Below the pieces are notes generated by a model that saw only the letters and a list, made by a program, of their open reading frames with translations, was not told the origin of the DNA and made no database searches. From contig CANFWV010000004.1 of the NCBI GenBank assembly GCA_947450695.1, positions 57,205 to 121,204 of the forward strand: a DNA stretch of 64,000 bases. Reading direction: 5' to 3'. The position numbers were made by a program, and so were the translations under genes. This document shows, piece after piece, positions 18,697 through 26,923 of the stretch (position 1 is its first letter; every line of letters starts with the position of its first letter). Source of the DNA: Comamonadaceae bacterium (GTDB taxonomy: Bacteria; Pseudomonadota; Gammaproteobacteria; Burkholderiales; Burkholderiaceae_C).

Positions 18697-19689
18697 ATGA
18701 AGATGCTGAGTGATCAAAGCTGGCTTGCTAAAGATATGCAAGATGCCAACCGTTGGGTGCTTCCTATCGATGCGTCCTGCCAGCAGGCGTTGGCGTGTCT
18801 CGTGCGTGGCGATGGCACTTCAACAGGCGCGGCAAGTCTTGATCAATCGCTCCAAAACTTGTTCGTGACAGCAAGCGAGCGTCTTGAAAACGACACCGGT
18901 TTGCTCGTGTTGCGGGGGATTCCCTTGGAGGGCCTGAGCCTGAACGAGCAACAAAATCTCTTCACCCTGATGTGTCGTCAGCTCGGTCAATTAACGCCCC
19001 AAACGAAAGAAGGCTTGCTCATTGGTGAGGTCCGCCATCAAGCAGGCGATGCCGCGGCTCGCATCGGCCGTTGGTATGGCAGCAACGCCGAATTGGGCTT
19101 TCACTCAGACCGTTGCGACGTACTGGCCTTGCTTTTCTTGCAGCAATCCAGCGAAGGTGGCGTCAGCAAAGTCTGTAGCAGTGTGGCCATCCATCAGGCG
19201 CTGGAGCAGCGCCATCCAGAATTTTTGTCCGTGCTTTATGAGCCTTTTTACTGGAGAAATCCGGAACGACCCTGGCCAGGAATTCCTGCGTATTTTGAGC
19301 AACCCGTTTTCGCTTCAACCCGGCAGCGTTTGGCTTGCTGCTTCAACCGATTTCAAATTGAAGCCGGGCACCGCTATCCGGGCAACCCGGCATTAACGCC
19401 GATCCAACTGGCTGCGTTAAATGCCTTTGAAAACATTGCGAACCAGCCTGACGTTCACTTGGAAGTTCGCCTGCAGTCCGGCGACCTCCAGCTCCTGAAT
19501 AACCACATTGTTCTGCATGCCAGAAGTTCGTACATCGACTCCGAAGTGAAGACTCGGCATCTGCTGCGGGCATGGGTGAGTACACCCAATAGCCGAGAGC
19601 TGGCACCAAGTTTTGCCGCCACGTTTCATGACTGTCGGGCGGGTGCCCTGCGGGGCGGCTATCACTTGGCGACTCAAGGCAATTGCTGA
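18697..19689 (+). CDS. Fe(II)/2-oxoglutarate-dependent oxygenase (TauD/clavaminate synthase-like)
   Basis: The 330-residue protein has the facial triad of the family: HSD at 136-138 (His136, Asp138) and a distal His274 in IVLHARSSY. Arg287 or Arg291 in the RHLLRAW segment is suited to bind 2-oxoglutarate. There is no signal peptide, so it is cytoplasmic. It is the first gene of a three-gene plus-strand set with an ACP and a hydrolase-like protein. Related oxygenases often hydroxylate or desaturate amino acids held on carrier proteins, and that is the best guess here. The C-terminal region after residue 300 resembles other clavaminate synthase-like enzymes. Confidence 0.85.
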   Translation: MKMLSDQSWLAKDMQDANRWVLPIDASCQQALACLVRGDGTSTGAASLDQSLQNLFVTASERLENDTGLLVLRGIPLEGLSLNEQQNLFTLMCRQLGQLTPQTKEGLLIGEVRHQAGDAAARIGRWYGSNAELGFHSDRCDVLALLFLQQSSEGGVSKVCSSVAIHQALEQRHPEFLSVLYEPFYWRNPERPWPGIPAYFEQPVFASTRQRLACCFNRFQIEAGHRYPGNPALTPIQLAALNAFENIANQPDVHLEVRLQSGDLQLLNNHIVLHARSSYIDSEVKTRHLLRAWVSTPNSRELAPSFAATFHDCRAGALRGGYHLATQGNC

Positions 19690-19728
19690 CAACCTTGGCT
19701 TTATCCATACAGACAACGAGAAATTTAG

Positions 19729-19989
19729 ATGACCGATTTTGAAATTCGCGCCATGCTTTGCCGGGCACTGGAAGCCGGCGCCGTTAGCAAGGTGTACGAG
19801 TCTGTCACCCGACAAATGCTGCTTGAGACGGGCGAAGATATCGACATCGCCAGCTTGGACATGGACAGTTTGGGGCGCATGGAGTTCAGCATCGCCGTTG
19901 AAATTGAAACCGGTGTATCACTCACGCCGGATGATCTCTTGCATTACAAAACGATCAATCAACTGGTGGGGCTTTTCCGTGATCAGTGA
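19729..19989 (+). CDS. Stand-alone acyl/peptidyl carrier protein
   Basis: The 86-residue acidic protein has the carrier-protein core LDMDSLGRMEF, with Ser47 as the phosphopantetheine attachment site, followed by the helix III region around LTPDDLLHYKTINQLV. It is too different from fatty-acid AcpP (no DSLDTVEL core) to be the primary ACP. It lies between a TauD-like oxygenase and a hydrolase-like gene that starts inside its last codons. It probably carries the acyl or aminoacyl group loaded by the adenylating enzyme at 17183. Confidence 0.85.
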   Translation: MTDFEIRAMLCRALEAGAVSKVYESVTRQMLLETGEDIDIASLDMDSLGRMEFSIAVEIETGVSLTPDDLLHYKTINQLVGLFRDQ

Positions 19990-20875
19990 AGACATCGTTA
20001 GCCGCTACCGAGACACCGTTTGCGGCCTCAAGAGCGACAACCAAATTCACCAGTTTCATATTGCACTTGGCCACGTGGTAACGCCGCTGGAAATAAATGG
20101 ACTGGTACAAGCGGGTAAAAATCAAGTCTTGCCGCAGGTTGCCAATGATTGGCTGGAGGAACTAGCCGTGTTATTGCGCCGCTACAACGGGCAGTTGGTC
20201 TCACACACGCGTCACACCCTTCATCAAGGCATGACCTTGTACAAAGGCCACCCCACGCCCGGTCAAGAGCGGCACTTGTTACTGGCGTTCACGGGCGATG
20301 CGATGCGCTTGATGACCTCTATCTTCATCTTTTTACAAGAATGCAAACTGGAAAACTTGGATGTGCTGTTGTTGTCTGACCGATCAAGGCGGTTCTATCT
20401 TCACGGTATTGAGGGCTTCGCCCCTGACATTGAAAGCTTGATTGGCCGACTGCCAACGCTGTACGACAAACGCGACTACCGCAGCGTGGTCTCACTCGGC
20501 ACCAGTGGCGGTGGACTCGCAGCCCTGTGGGCCGGCATTGCACTCAACTTGGACAAGGCCATATCGGTTGGCGGCCCCAGTCACCTTTATACCGACTCTA
20601 GACTGGCCTCGATGGACAGACCCTTTGCGGGCTTTGAGCGACTGGTCGAGTCCCGAAAAGGAAACTTGCCAGAACTGGTCTACACCCTTGGCGATCAATG
20701 CGAGAAAGACCAGCAGAAATTGAATGAATTACGCACGCTGGTGCCCATGACAGTGGTCCGGGTTGAGGGCTGTTCAGAGCACAACATCCTTCACTACTTG
20801 AACCGCAGAGGACAGCACGGGGCGTTCATGCGAAATCTGATCGCGACGCCACCGAGAGTCATTGTCAAACCCTAG
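19979..20875 (+). CDS. Alpha/beta-hydrolase-like protein of the carrier-protein cluster
   Basis: A GTG at 19979 overlaps the end of the ACP gene by 11 bases; longer in-frame extensions would run antiparallel to the whole ACP frame and are unlikely. The 298-residue protein has a nucleophile elbow GTSGG at 174-178 (Ser176). A late Asp239 in LGDQCEKD and His268 or His272 in CSEHNILHYL fit a Ser-Asp-His triad. No signal peptide is present. In this context it may act as a thioesterase that releases the finished acyl group from the carrier, or as an acyltransferase. Family assignment is by fold motif only. Confidence 0.65.
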   Translation: MISEDIVSRYRDTVCGLKSDNQIHQFHIALGHVVTPLEINGLVQAGKNQVLPQVANDWLEELAVLLRRYNGQLVSHTRHTLHQGMTLYKGHPTPGQERHLLLAFTGDAMRLMTSIFIFLQECKLENLDVLLLSDRSRRFYLHGIEGFAPDIESLIGRLPTLYDKRDYRSVVSLGTSGGGLAALWAGIALNLDKAISVGGPSHLYTDSRLASMDRPFAGFERLVESRKGNLPELVYTLGDQCEKDQQKLNELRTLVPMTVVRVEGCSEHNILHYLNRRGQHGAFMRNLIATPPRVIVKP

Positions 20876-20886
20876 AACCCAGAAAT

Positions 20887-21318
20887 TCAGGTTTTTGTTT
20901 GCGCGTTTTCAATCGCAGCTTGAGCACGATTGGCGGACTGGGCGGCCGCCTTGTTTTGCACGACCATGCCCAATAATCTCGCGCCATGCTCGATGGCAAT
21001 CGAACCATACGAAATATCGCCATTGATCACCGAGTCTTTGTGAAGATCGACACGTTCCGCCGCATAAATATTGCCCTCAACTTTGCCGGCAACCAAGATG
21101 CGATGCGCATGAATGTCGCCAGTCACCTCGCCTGTCGGCCCAATCGCGACCGAGATTTTGTTGCCTGGTGCGGTCTCAATATTGCCCATGACTTTGCCAT
21201 CAATTCGGACGCTGTCTAACAGCACCAAACGACCAAAGATCGTGGTTGTCCGACCGACCAACGTGTCAAACCTTTCTTGCGTTGCTGTGAAAGATTTATT
21301 TTTGAGTTTTTCAAACAT
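20887..21318 (-). CDS. Bactofilin (polymer-forming cytoskeletal protein)
   Basis: The 143-residue protein is a single right-handed beta-helix of the bactofilin family, with repeated short strands such as VRIDGKVMGNI, EVTGDIHAHRILVAGKVEGNI and SVINGDISYGSI, flanked by short disordered tails. Such proteins polymerise without nucleotide and scaffold cell-wall enzymes. Start ATG 21318 is preferred because the FEKLKNK segment begins there. An M23 peptidase gene lies 49 bases upstream on the same strand, the classic partner arrangement. Confidence 0.9.
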   Translation of the reverse strand: MFEKLKNKSFTATQERFDTLVGRTTTIFGRLVLLDSVRIDGKVMGNIETAPGNKISVAIGPTGEVTGDIHAHRILVAGKVEGNIYAAERVDLHKDSVINGDISYGSIAIEHGARLLGMVVQNKAAAQSANRAQAAIENAQTKT

Positions 21319-21367
21319 GGCAAGGTGCACTGGTAATGGACAAGCTGAGAATTGAGTGACTAAGGTG

Positions 21368-22345
21368 TCAAGGTGTTTCGACGAGCAAGACTTGTCGAGG
21401 GTTCAACACTTTACCTTGATGAAAAATTTCGTAATGCAGATGTGGCCCTGTGGAGCGACCCGTGCTGCCCACATCGCCAATCACCGTTCCACTGTCAACT
21501 GACGTGTTCTCAGTCACGCGGCGCTTGCTTAAGTGGGCGTAGCGAGTCAAGAAGTTTTCGGCATGCTTGATTTCAATCACATTGCCATAGCCGGCATCCC
21601 ACTCAGAGCGAACCACCACGCCGGGACCGGCGGCCAGCACGGTCGCTCCGACCTCGGCGGCGAAATCAATTCCCTCGTGCATGGCTAAAGTTCCCGTGAA
21701 GGGATCGTTGCGAAGACCAAAACCGCTGGTCAAACGAAATTCAGACCGAATAGGCAAGCCAATGGGCAAAGTCTCTAACCAATCCAGATGACTCCTCCAC
21801 GTTCTCTCGTAGGAGGCCAAGGATTCGCTCACCCCCTTAGCTTGTTTAGCCGTATCGTTCAACTCTGTTTGCAGGGGTTGACGGAAAAAGCCGACCTTGA
21901 AATAGGGCGGCAGTGAGGCGGAAACGAAAGGCCCCCCCTTGAAGTCGTCTCTGCCACTGAAGCGGCCTTTAAAGGAAGCGGGCGTGGCCAATGCCATGAA
22001 CCGATTCTTCATGGTTTCTAATTTTTTGACCTCTTGAACGTTTTGGTCGAGCACGGTTTTCAGTTGATCCAGACGCTCGCGGTAAACGGCCTCTACGCGC
22101 TGTTGCTCGTACTCACTGGTCACGCCACCCATGCTGCGAGCGAGTTCGGGGTTGTACTCCACCGCGATACGAAGGCCCACCCAGTTCAACAAAAAACCCA
22201 GCAACAACAATCCAGCGGCCAACGCCAAGGCGGCAAGCAAAACATTGCGCGCGGTGATTGAAATTTTTCTAACCTGGCTGGTGGGGCCAGAAAGCCACAT
22301 AAGTTGCATGCGAATCCATAGGCTTGGGAGGCGGATCTTAGCCAT
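21368..22345 (-). CDS. Membrane-anchored M23 (LytM) family peptidase
   Basis: The 325-residue protein has a cytoplasmic N-terminus, one membrane helix (about 34-58), a coiled-coil periplasmic stem (about 75-120) and a C-terminal LytM domain. The zinc ligands are His223 and Asp227 (HEGID) and His304 (HLH), with His271 also conserved. The catalytic set is complete, so it is probably an active cell-wall endopeptidase. The gene precedes the bactofilin gene in the same direction. Such pairs control cell shape or curvature through localised peptidoglycan cleavage. Confidence 0.92.
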   Translation of the reverse strand: MAKIRLPSLWIRMQLMWLSGPTSQVRKISITARNVLLAALALAAGLLLLGFLLNWVGLRIAVEYNPELARSMGGVTSEYEQQRVEAVYRERLDQLKTVLDQNVQEVKKLETMKNRFMALATPASFKGRFSGRDDFKGGPFVSASLPPYFKVGFFRQPLQTELNDTAKQAKGVSESLASYERTWRSHLDWLETLPIGLPIRSEFRLTSGFGLRNDPFTGTLAMHEGIDFAAEVGATVLAAGPGVVVRSEWDAGYGNVIEIKHAENFLTRYAHLSKRRVTENTSVDSGTVIGDVGSTGRSTGPHLHYEIFHQGKVLNPRQVLLVETP

Positions 22346-22382
22346 TCGACTGAATGGCGTCTACCGTCGGGTGGCAATTTCG

Positions 22383-23495
22383 TTAAAAGGCCTTGCTCAC
22401 CCTCACCCTCAAAAAAGAACCAGCAAGCGCGTTGGCCGATGTGATCGTCTTCATATACGACACGTTGAAGCTGGCATCCAGCGGTTTGATCAAAGCGGTG
22501 AACAAAGCCCCAGCGCTGGTGTCCTGGAACTTGCCGTATTTGTCGATCGAGTCTGACTGGTATTGCTGAACGTACAACAGGTGCGGCCCCAACGAGCCAA
22601 AGGAGGTTCGGTACAGCGCGGCCAGATCAACACCACCGAAATTACCGCTGCGCACATCGGTGTCCTTGTTGCGGGTGTTAAAACCCAAAGAAACTTTAGC
22701 GCCCAGACGCCAATCTGGCGTGGCGTTGTACGACAGCGCCAAACCCGTGCGCAGCGTGTAGAAGTTGCCGAATCCGATGTTGGGTGTGCTGCCCAACGGG
22801 CTGTACTTGCCGGTGGGCAAGGCGAGCGTGAGGCCGTTGACCAGCAGTGCATCCGCCTGTCGATAGACCCAAGACCCTGCTATTTCTACATCGCCCCAGC
22901 CCTGCACAACGCCACTGGTGTCCCCCGCTCGGGCAGCTAGTCCGGCTTCATAACTGCTGTTTAAATTGCTCTGTACAAGCCCATTGACATAGGGACTGGG
23001 CCCGCTGACTGTGGGGACTGGGCCGGTCAAGCGAACATCCCTTACTTGCCTGAGCATGTAGGGCAACGTGAAGGTGGCGATCAGCTTACCGCCAACATCG
23101 TCAGGGTTGGTCAAGTAACCCATGACCAGATTGGCTTGGTTCTGGGTTTGCCTGAGGTCCATCGCGACTTGAGACGTGTAATTGACAGCCACCGGAAGTG
23201 GCGCACCTGTCGTTGGGTTTGTCGTGATGGTTTTAGTCTCGACAGCAACCAGGGGCTTGCCGTCACTGCCCGTCACTTTGTCTATTTTGGCGGCGGTGAT
23301 TGCTGTGCTGCCGTACCAGCCGGGTTCACTGAGCGCAGCACCGATTTCGCTGCCTAAATTACCCGCCATCGGGAAGCGAAGTTTGAAATCTTCCGCCGCA
23401 AAAGCGCTCCCTGCGCAGACCAGAGAACACAGGAGGAAGAGGATGTCAGCGGCCCGGCCGCGGATGGAGGTGGAGACGATCACAGATGAGATCAT
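22383..23495 (-). CDS. Outer-membrane beta-barrel protein (phenol-degradation MetA-like transporter family)
   Basis: The 370-residue protein has a signal peptide ending at AFAAE, then alternating amphipathic strands (LVMGYLTNPDDVGGKLIATFTLPY, GWGDVEIAGSWVYRQ, NGLTLALPTGKYS, FYTLRTGLALSYN) and a terminal Phe. The gap between GDVE and LPTGKY is typical of the MetA/SphA-type outer membrane family. The role is probably a porin-like channel or passive transporter. ATG 23495 is chosen because it gives a better signal peptide than the upstream start. Confidence 0.75.
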   Translation of the reverse strand: MISSVIVSTSIRGRAADILFLLCSLVCAGSAFAAEDFKLRFPMAGNLGSEIGAALSEPGWYGSTAITAAKIDKVTGSDGKPLVAVETKTITTNPTTGAPLPVAVNYTSQVAMDLRQTQNQANLVMGYLTNPDDVGGKLIATFTLPYMLRQVRDVRLTGPVPTVSGPSPYVNGLVQSNLNSSYEAGLAARAGDTSGVVQGWGDVEIAGSWVYRQADALLVNGLTLALPTGKYSPLGSTPNIGFGNFYTLRTGLALSYNATPDWRLGAKVSLGFNTRNKDTDVRSGNFGGVDLAALYRTSFGSLGPHLLYVQQYQSDSIDKYGKFQDTSAGALFTALIKPLDASFNVSYMKTITSANALAGSFLRVRVSKAF

Positions 23496-23570
23496 CTCGC
23501 ACATTTGACATATAAATACCAAAAAACATACTGAAAAAAACTTTAAATCGAATTAAATGAATTTAAAACA

Positions 23571-24008
23571 TCAGTTCAAACTAGACCCGCGCTGTGAGGA
23601 CTCATTGAGCTGCGCATCCATTTTTCCGTAAAACTGGCGCATTTCTTCCACCGTTTGAGGCTTGGCAGGGGCACTGGAGCTGGGACTTCTAGAAATATCG
23701 AATTTCACGTCTGGACGCACTTGGCTGTCTTTCGCCCCATGGTCAAAACCACCATTGAGACTATTTGCACCGTTTGCACCACCGACAACACCACTTTGCT
23801 GCGCGGCTTTGAACAGATGCTCTTTCTTCAGCCGATATTGCCGCATCAATCCAGCGATCTCCTTCAATCCTTTGGCCACTTCAGCTTCACGCGCCCTGGC
23901 CTTTAGGAGCACAAGCTCTCGCTGCTTAGCCGCCTCCGCCAAGGTTTCGTCAACGAGCTTTTGTTGCAAGGCAGCCATCTGATATTGCAGCTCTTCTAGG
24001 GCAGTCAT
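23571..24008 (-). CDS. H-NS-like coiled-coil protein without a visible DNA-binding domain
   Basis: The 145-residue protein begins at ATG 24008 with a long coiled coil (about 1-60) ending in RQYRLKKEHLF. This resembles the dimerisation part of H-NS/MvaT-like proteins of betaproteobacteria, in which a Y-x-L-x-x-x-x-[IL]-F segment follows the coiled coil. After it comes a Gly/Ser/Asn-rich linker and a C-terminal helix (VEEMRQFYGKMDAQL). The usual C-terminal DNA-contacting tail (GRGRxPxW type) is missing. It could be a modulator that hetero-oligomerises with H-NS, or an unrelated coiled-coil protein. Confidence 0.55.
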   Translation of the reverse strand: MTALEELQYQMAALQQKLVDETLAEAAKQRELVLLKARAREAEVAKGLKEIAGLMRQYRLKKEHLFKAAQQSGVVGGANGANSLNGGFDHGAKDSQVRPDVKFDISRSPSSSAPAKPQTVEEMRQFYGKMDAQLNESSQRGSSLN

Positions 24009-24191
24009 CACACGCTCCGATTCACAGTTAAAAGAAAAATAGTCAACTGAGGACTTGTCTTGATTGATTGAGATCCTAGCCATCCGACATGGGCAAAAGA
24101 CCATAAATCCCTGCCAAGACTCACCATTTCTCTCTCTTTTCAACGTTTCAGGTGATAAATTCCGACCACTGGTTTCAAGAGCGCACGTTGC

Positions 24192-26096
24192 GTGGACCGG
24201 ACTGAACTTATGCTGCGTCTGGTTTTTTTATTCGTCTTTGCGCTTTTCCAAATTACCGGGCATGCGGCAGAGCAGAGCTATTCAGTCACGCAAGCTTTTC
24301 ACCGGGATGTTGCAGCAGACGCATCTATCAACACGATTGGCATGCGGCAATTCAGTCGCTATGAAGGTTCTTTGCGCCTCGGGTATGAACCTGGTGCGGC
24401 ATGGATTGAACTGACGCTGACACCTTTAAGCCCAAACACCGCCGACGTTGTCGATACCAAGAATCCGCTGATTCTTCGTGTTGGGCCCTACTCACTAGAC
24501 AGAATTGAGCTGTATGAGTTCGTTGCTGGCCAATGGACTCGGCAAGTGGGCGGCGACCAGCAGGTCAAGAAAACCAGCATTTGCCCTGACGACCACCACT
24601 GCTTTGTCCTGAGCCAAGCGAGGTCGTCTACGAGCCCTGTTTATCTGAGGGTGACGACTCAAAGCGTGATGGTCGTCGAAGCTGAAATCTTGCGCTCAGA
24701 CGCCTTGACGACAGTGGTAGCTAAGCGCGTCAGTCAAGTCACTTTTTCAATGACGCTTGCAACCATCTTGCTTGTCCTAGGTCTAGTTTTACTCGCATTC
24801 GAACGCTCAATGCTGCTGCTAACGTACAGTGTCTTTCAATTGACAGTCGTCCTTTTTGTGGTCGCCAACACCGGCCAACTGTCCCCCCTTCTGCCGGGTT
24901 TGCAGCTAGACAGCATTGACAAAATTAGCTTCAGTATTTTTTGCATCAGGGTAGGGATGACCGCCCTGCTAGGCTGGGCACTGCTAGCGCCACACCGGCC
25001 CTCGCGCGTTTACAAAAAAATGATCCTAGCGATGCTCGCGATCTGCGTCATCAACCTAGGCTTGATTTTTTCAGGGCATGTCCAGATCGCCAGCAAAATT
25101 ACTTTTTACCTGTTTTTTATCAACCCCTTGATACAAATTTACGGCATCTTTTCAGTCGCGAGTCTGTCCATAGTGCGGCGCCGTCTGTATGTTTTTTGTT
25201 ACAGCGTCAACATTGTGCTGATTGCTATGGGGTCCTTGCTCGTTTTTTCCAACATGTCTTTCGGTGGTCCCGTCGGATTCTTCCTTAGCGGAACCGACTG
25301 GCGACTCAATGGTGTGGTCTACGGATTGATCCTATTTTTGGTTGTTCTGAGCGAGCAGCGGTTTAGCAATGCAGCTCGATTGACTGAACTGGAAAATCTG
25401 CGTTCGAACTCAGAACAAGCGCGCGCCAATGAGGACAAGCTCAGCGAACGGCGTGCGCTGATAGACATGTTGACGCACGAGTTAAAAAATCCGCTGGGCA
25501 CCATCCGCTTTGCCCTGGCCTCACTCAAGCGCCAGATCATTGGCGACAGCGAGTCACTGCAACGGATTCAGCGCATTGATGCGTCGGTGAACCGCATGGA
25601 TGATTTGATTGAACACGTAGCGCGCTCCAACAAGATTGAGCGCACGGACGTCATGCAGCAACCCACATCAATTCCTGCGAATGAATTTGTTCAAGAACTG
25701 ATCCAAGAATACCCAAACGTCGATAGATTCAGGATCTCCATCCAAGAAGGCTCGGTCTTTAAAGCCGACCGACAAATGCTGATCGTGATCTTAGAAAACC
25801 TATTCAGTAACGCGCACAAATACGCAGCAGTTGACGAAAAAATAAACATCACAGTCACCACCGAAGTTGATGCCGGCACCACTTGCTTTGAGATCAGCAA
25901 CGCAGTAACTGAAGACCAGGAACCCGAGGAGTCACGCTTGTTTGAGCGCTATTACCGTCACCCCAGCGTACAAAATCAACCCGGTATGGGGATTGGTTTG
26001 AGCTTGGTTCAGTCTGCCGCACAAAAAATTGGTGCCAACGTGTTTTACCGTAAAGAAAATCAACACGTCTTTTTTACAGTCAGGATGCCAAGTTGA
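24192..26096 (+). CDS. 7TMR-DISM sensor histidine kinase
   Basis: The 634-residue protein has a signal peptide, an extracellular DISMED2-type sensing domain (about 30-165), seven membrane helices (about 175-385), a short coiled coil and a HisKA/HATPase core. His429 lies in LTHELKNP, the N box at about 535-544 and the G box GMGIGLSL near 600. It starts at GTG 24192 or ATG 24210. Its stop overlaps the TTG start of the response regulator, so the two form a coupled pair. DISM sensors usually read small carbohydrate- or metabolite-like ligands. No target gene is evident. Confidence 0.9.
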   Translation: MDRTELMLRLVFLFVFALFQITGHAAEQSYSVTQAFHRDVAADASINTIGMRQFSRYEGSLRLGYEPGAAWIELTLTPLSPNTADVVDTKNPLILRVGPYSLDRIELYEFVAGQWTRQVGGDQQVKKTSICPDDHHCFVLSQARSSTSPVYLRVTTQSVMVVEAEILRSDALTTVVAKRVSQVTFSMTLATILLVLGLVLLAFERSMLLLTYSVFQLTVVLFVVANTGQLSPLLPGLQLDSIDKISFSIFCIRVGMTALLGWALLAPHRPSRVYKKMILAMLAICVINLGLIFSGHVQIASKITFYLFFINPLIQIYGIFSVASLSIVRRRLYVFCYSVNIVLIAMGSLLVFSNMSFGGPVGFFLSGTDWRLNGVVYGLILFLVVLSEQRFSNAARLTELENLRSNSEQARANEDKLSERRALIDMLTHELKNPLGTIRFALASLKRQIIGDSESLQRIQRIDASVNRMDDLIEHVARSNKIERTDVMQQPTSIPANEFVQELIQEYPNVDRFRISIQEGSVFKADRQMLIVILENLFSNAHKYAAVDEKINITVTTEVDAGTTCFEISNAVTEDQEPEESRLFERYYRHPSVQNQPGMGIGLSLVQSAAQKIGANVFYRKENQHVFFTVRMPS

Positions 26097-26833
26097 TCAA
26101 GTTAAACACGCTCAAAACCAAAGACCCATCACAGTCTCTGGTTGTCGCCTTGGTCGAAGACGATCGTTTTTTGCGCGAAGAAATCGTTGTCCACTTATCG
26201 GCCATGGGCTTTGTCGTGCACGCGGTCAACAGCGCATCGGCCTTAGATGATCTGCTGGCACGTGAGGCTATTGACCTTTTCATCATCGACTTGAACTTGC
26301 CCGGAGAGAGCGGCTTGAGCTTATGCCGGCGGCTCAGGCAAACCCTCCCCTCTGCAGGGATTGTGATCATGACGGCGAGGGTCGCGCTGCAAGACCGCAT
26401 CTCTGGCTACCAGGACGGCGGGGCCGACATTTACCTGACAAAACCGATCGCCCCCGATGAACTGGTGCTGGTGCTGTTGAGTCTAGGGCGACGAGTCAAA
26501 AAAATGATCACCCAAGATGAATGGTCGCTGCACTTGCGTGACCGCACTCTGTCGGGACCGCAGCCAGGCCAAAAACTCCGACTGACGCACCGCGAAAAAT
26601 CACTCTTGGTGGCCTTGATTCAAGCCAAAGACAACACCTTGTCGTCGGGCGTCTTGTGTGACCTGTATGGCAACGACGACACCGACGACTTGATGAGCAA
26701 ACATGCCCTCGAAGAATTGGTGGCCCGCTTGCGCAAGAAATTCAAAGCGGTGCAATTAGAAGGTGAAGAAGCGGCCATCAAATCAGTCTGGGGCGTTGGC
26801 TACGAATTGTGTCTGCCGATCAATCTGGTGTAG
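26093..26833 (+). CDS. OmpR-type response regulator
   Basis: The 246-residue protein has a receiver with phosphoacceptor Asp66, acidic Glu22-Asp23 and Lys117. A winged-helix DNA-binding domain follows (about 155-240, with the LTHREKSLL and SVWGVGYELC segments). Translation starts at a TTG that overlaps the kinase stop (TTGA), so expression is coupled to and probably lower than the kinase. The kinase partner is the 7TMR-DISM protein immediately upstream. Confidence 0.9.
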   Translation: MIKLNTLKTKDPSQSLVVALVEDDRFLREEIVVHLSAMGFVVHAVNSASALDDLLAREAIDLFIIDLNLPGESGLSLCRRLRQTLPSAGIVIMTARVALQDRISGYQDGGADIYLTKPIAPDELVLVLLSLGRRVKKMITQDEWSLHLRDRTLSGPQPGQKLRLTHREKSLLVALIQAKDNTLSSGVLCDLYGNDDTDDLMSKHALEELVARLRKKFKAVQLEGEEAAIKSVWGVGYELCLPINLV

Positions 26834-26839
26834 AAAAGT

Positions 26840-26859
26840 CATCAGGTCTTGCCCTGATG
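26840..26859 (+). terminator. Stem-loop after the response regulator
   Basis: A perfect 7-base stem, CATCAGG with CCTGATG, closes a 6-base loop just past the regulator stop. The following bases are not T-rich, so it is a possible weak terminator or mRNA 3-prime stabiliser, not a textbook terminator. Confidence 0.4.
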
Positions 26860-26923
26860 TCGCGGTCATCCGTTTGACTCATAATTTTTTCATATTTTTG
26901 GGTTGCCACTTCAGGAGACTTTG

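Noticed and set aside
24192..26833. Chemotaxis or CbrA-like system
   Set aside because: The sensor has DISM and seven helices and no transporter or MCP domain. It is an ordinary DISM kinase with an OmpR-type regulator.
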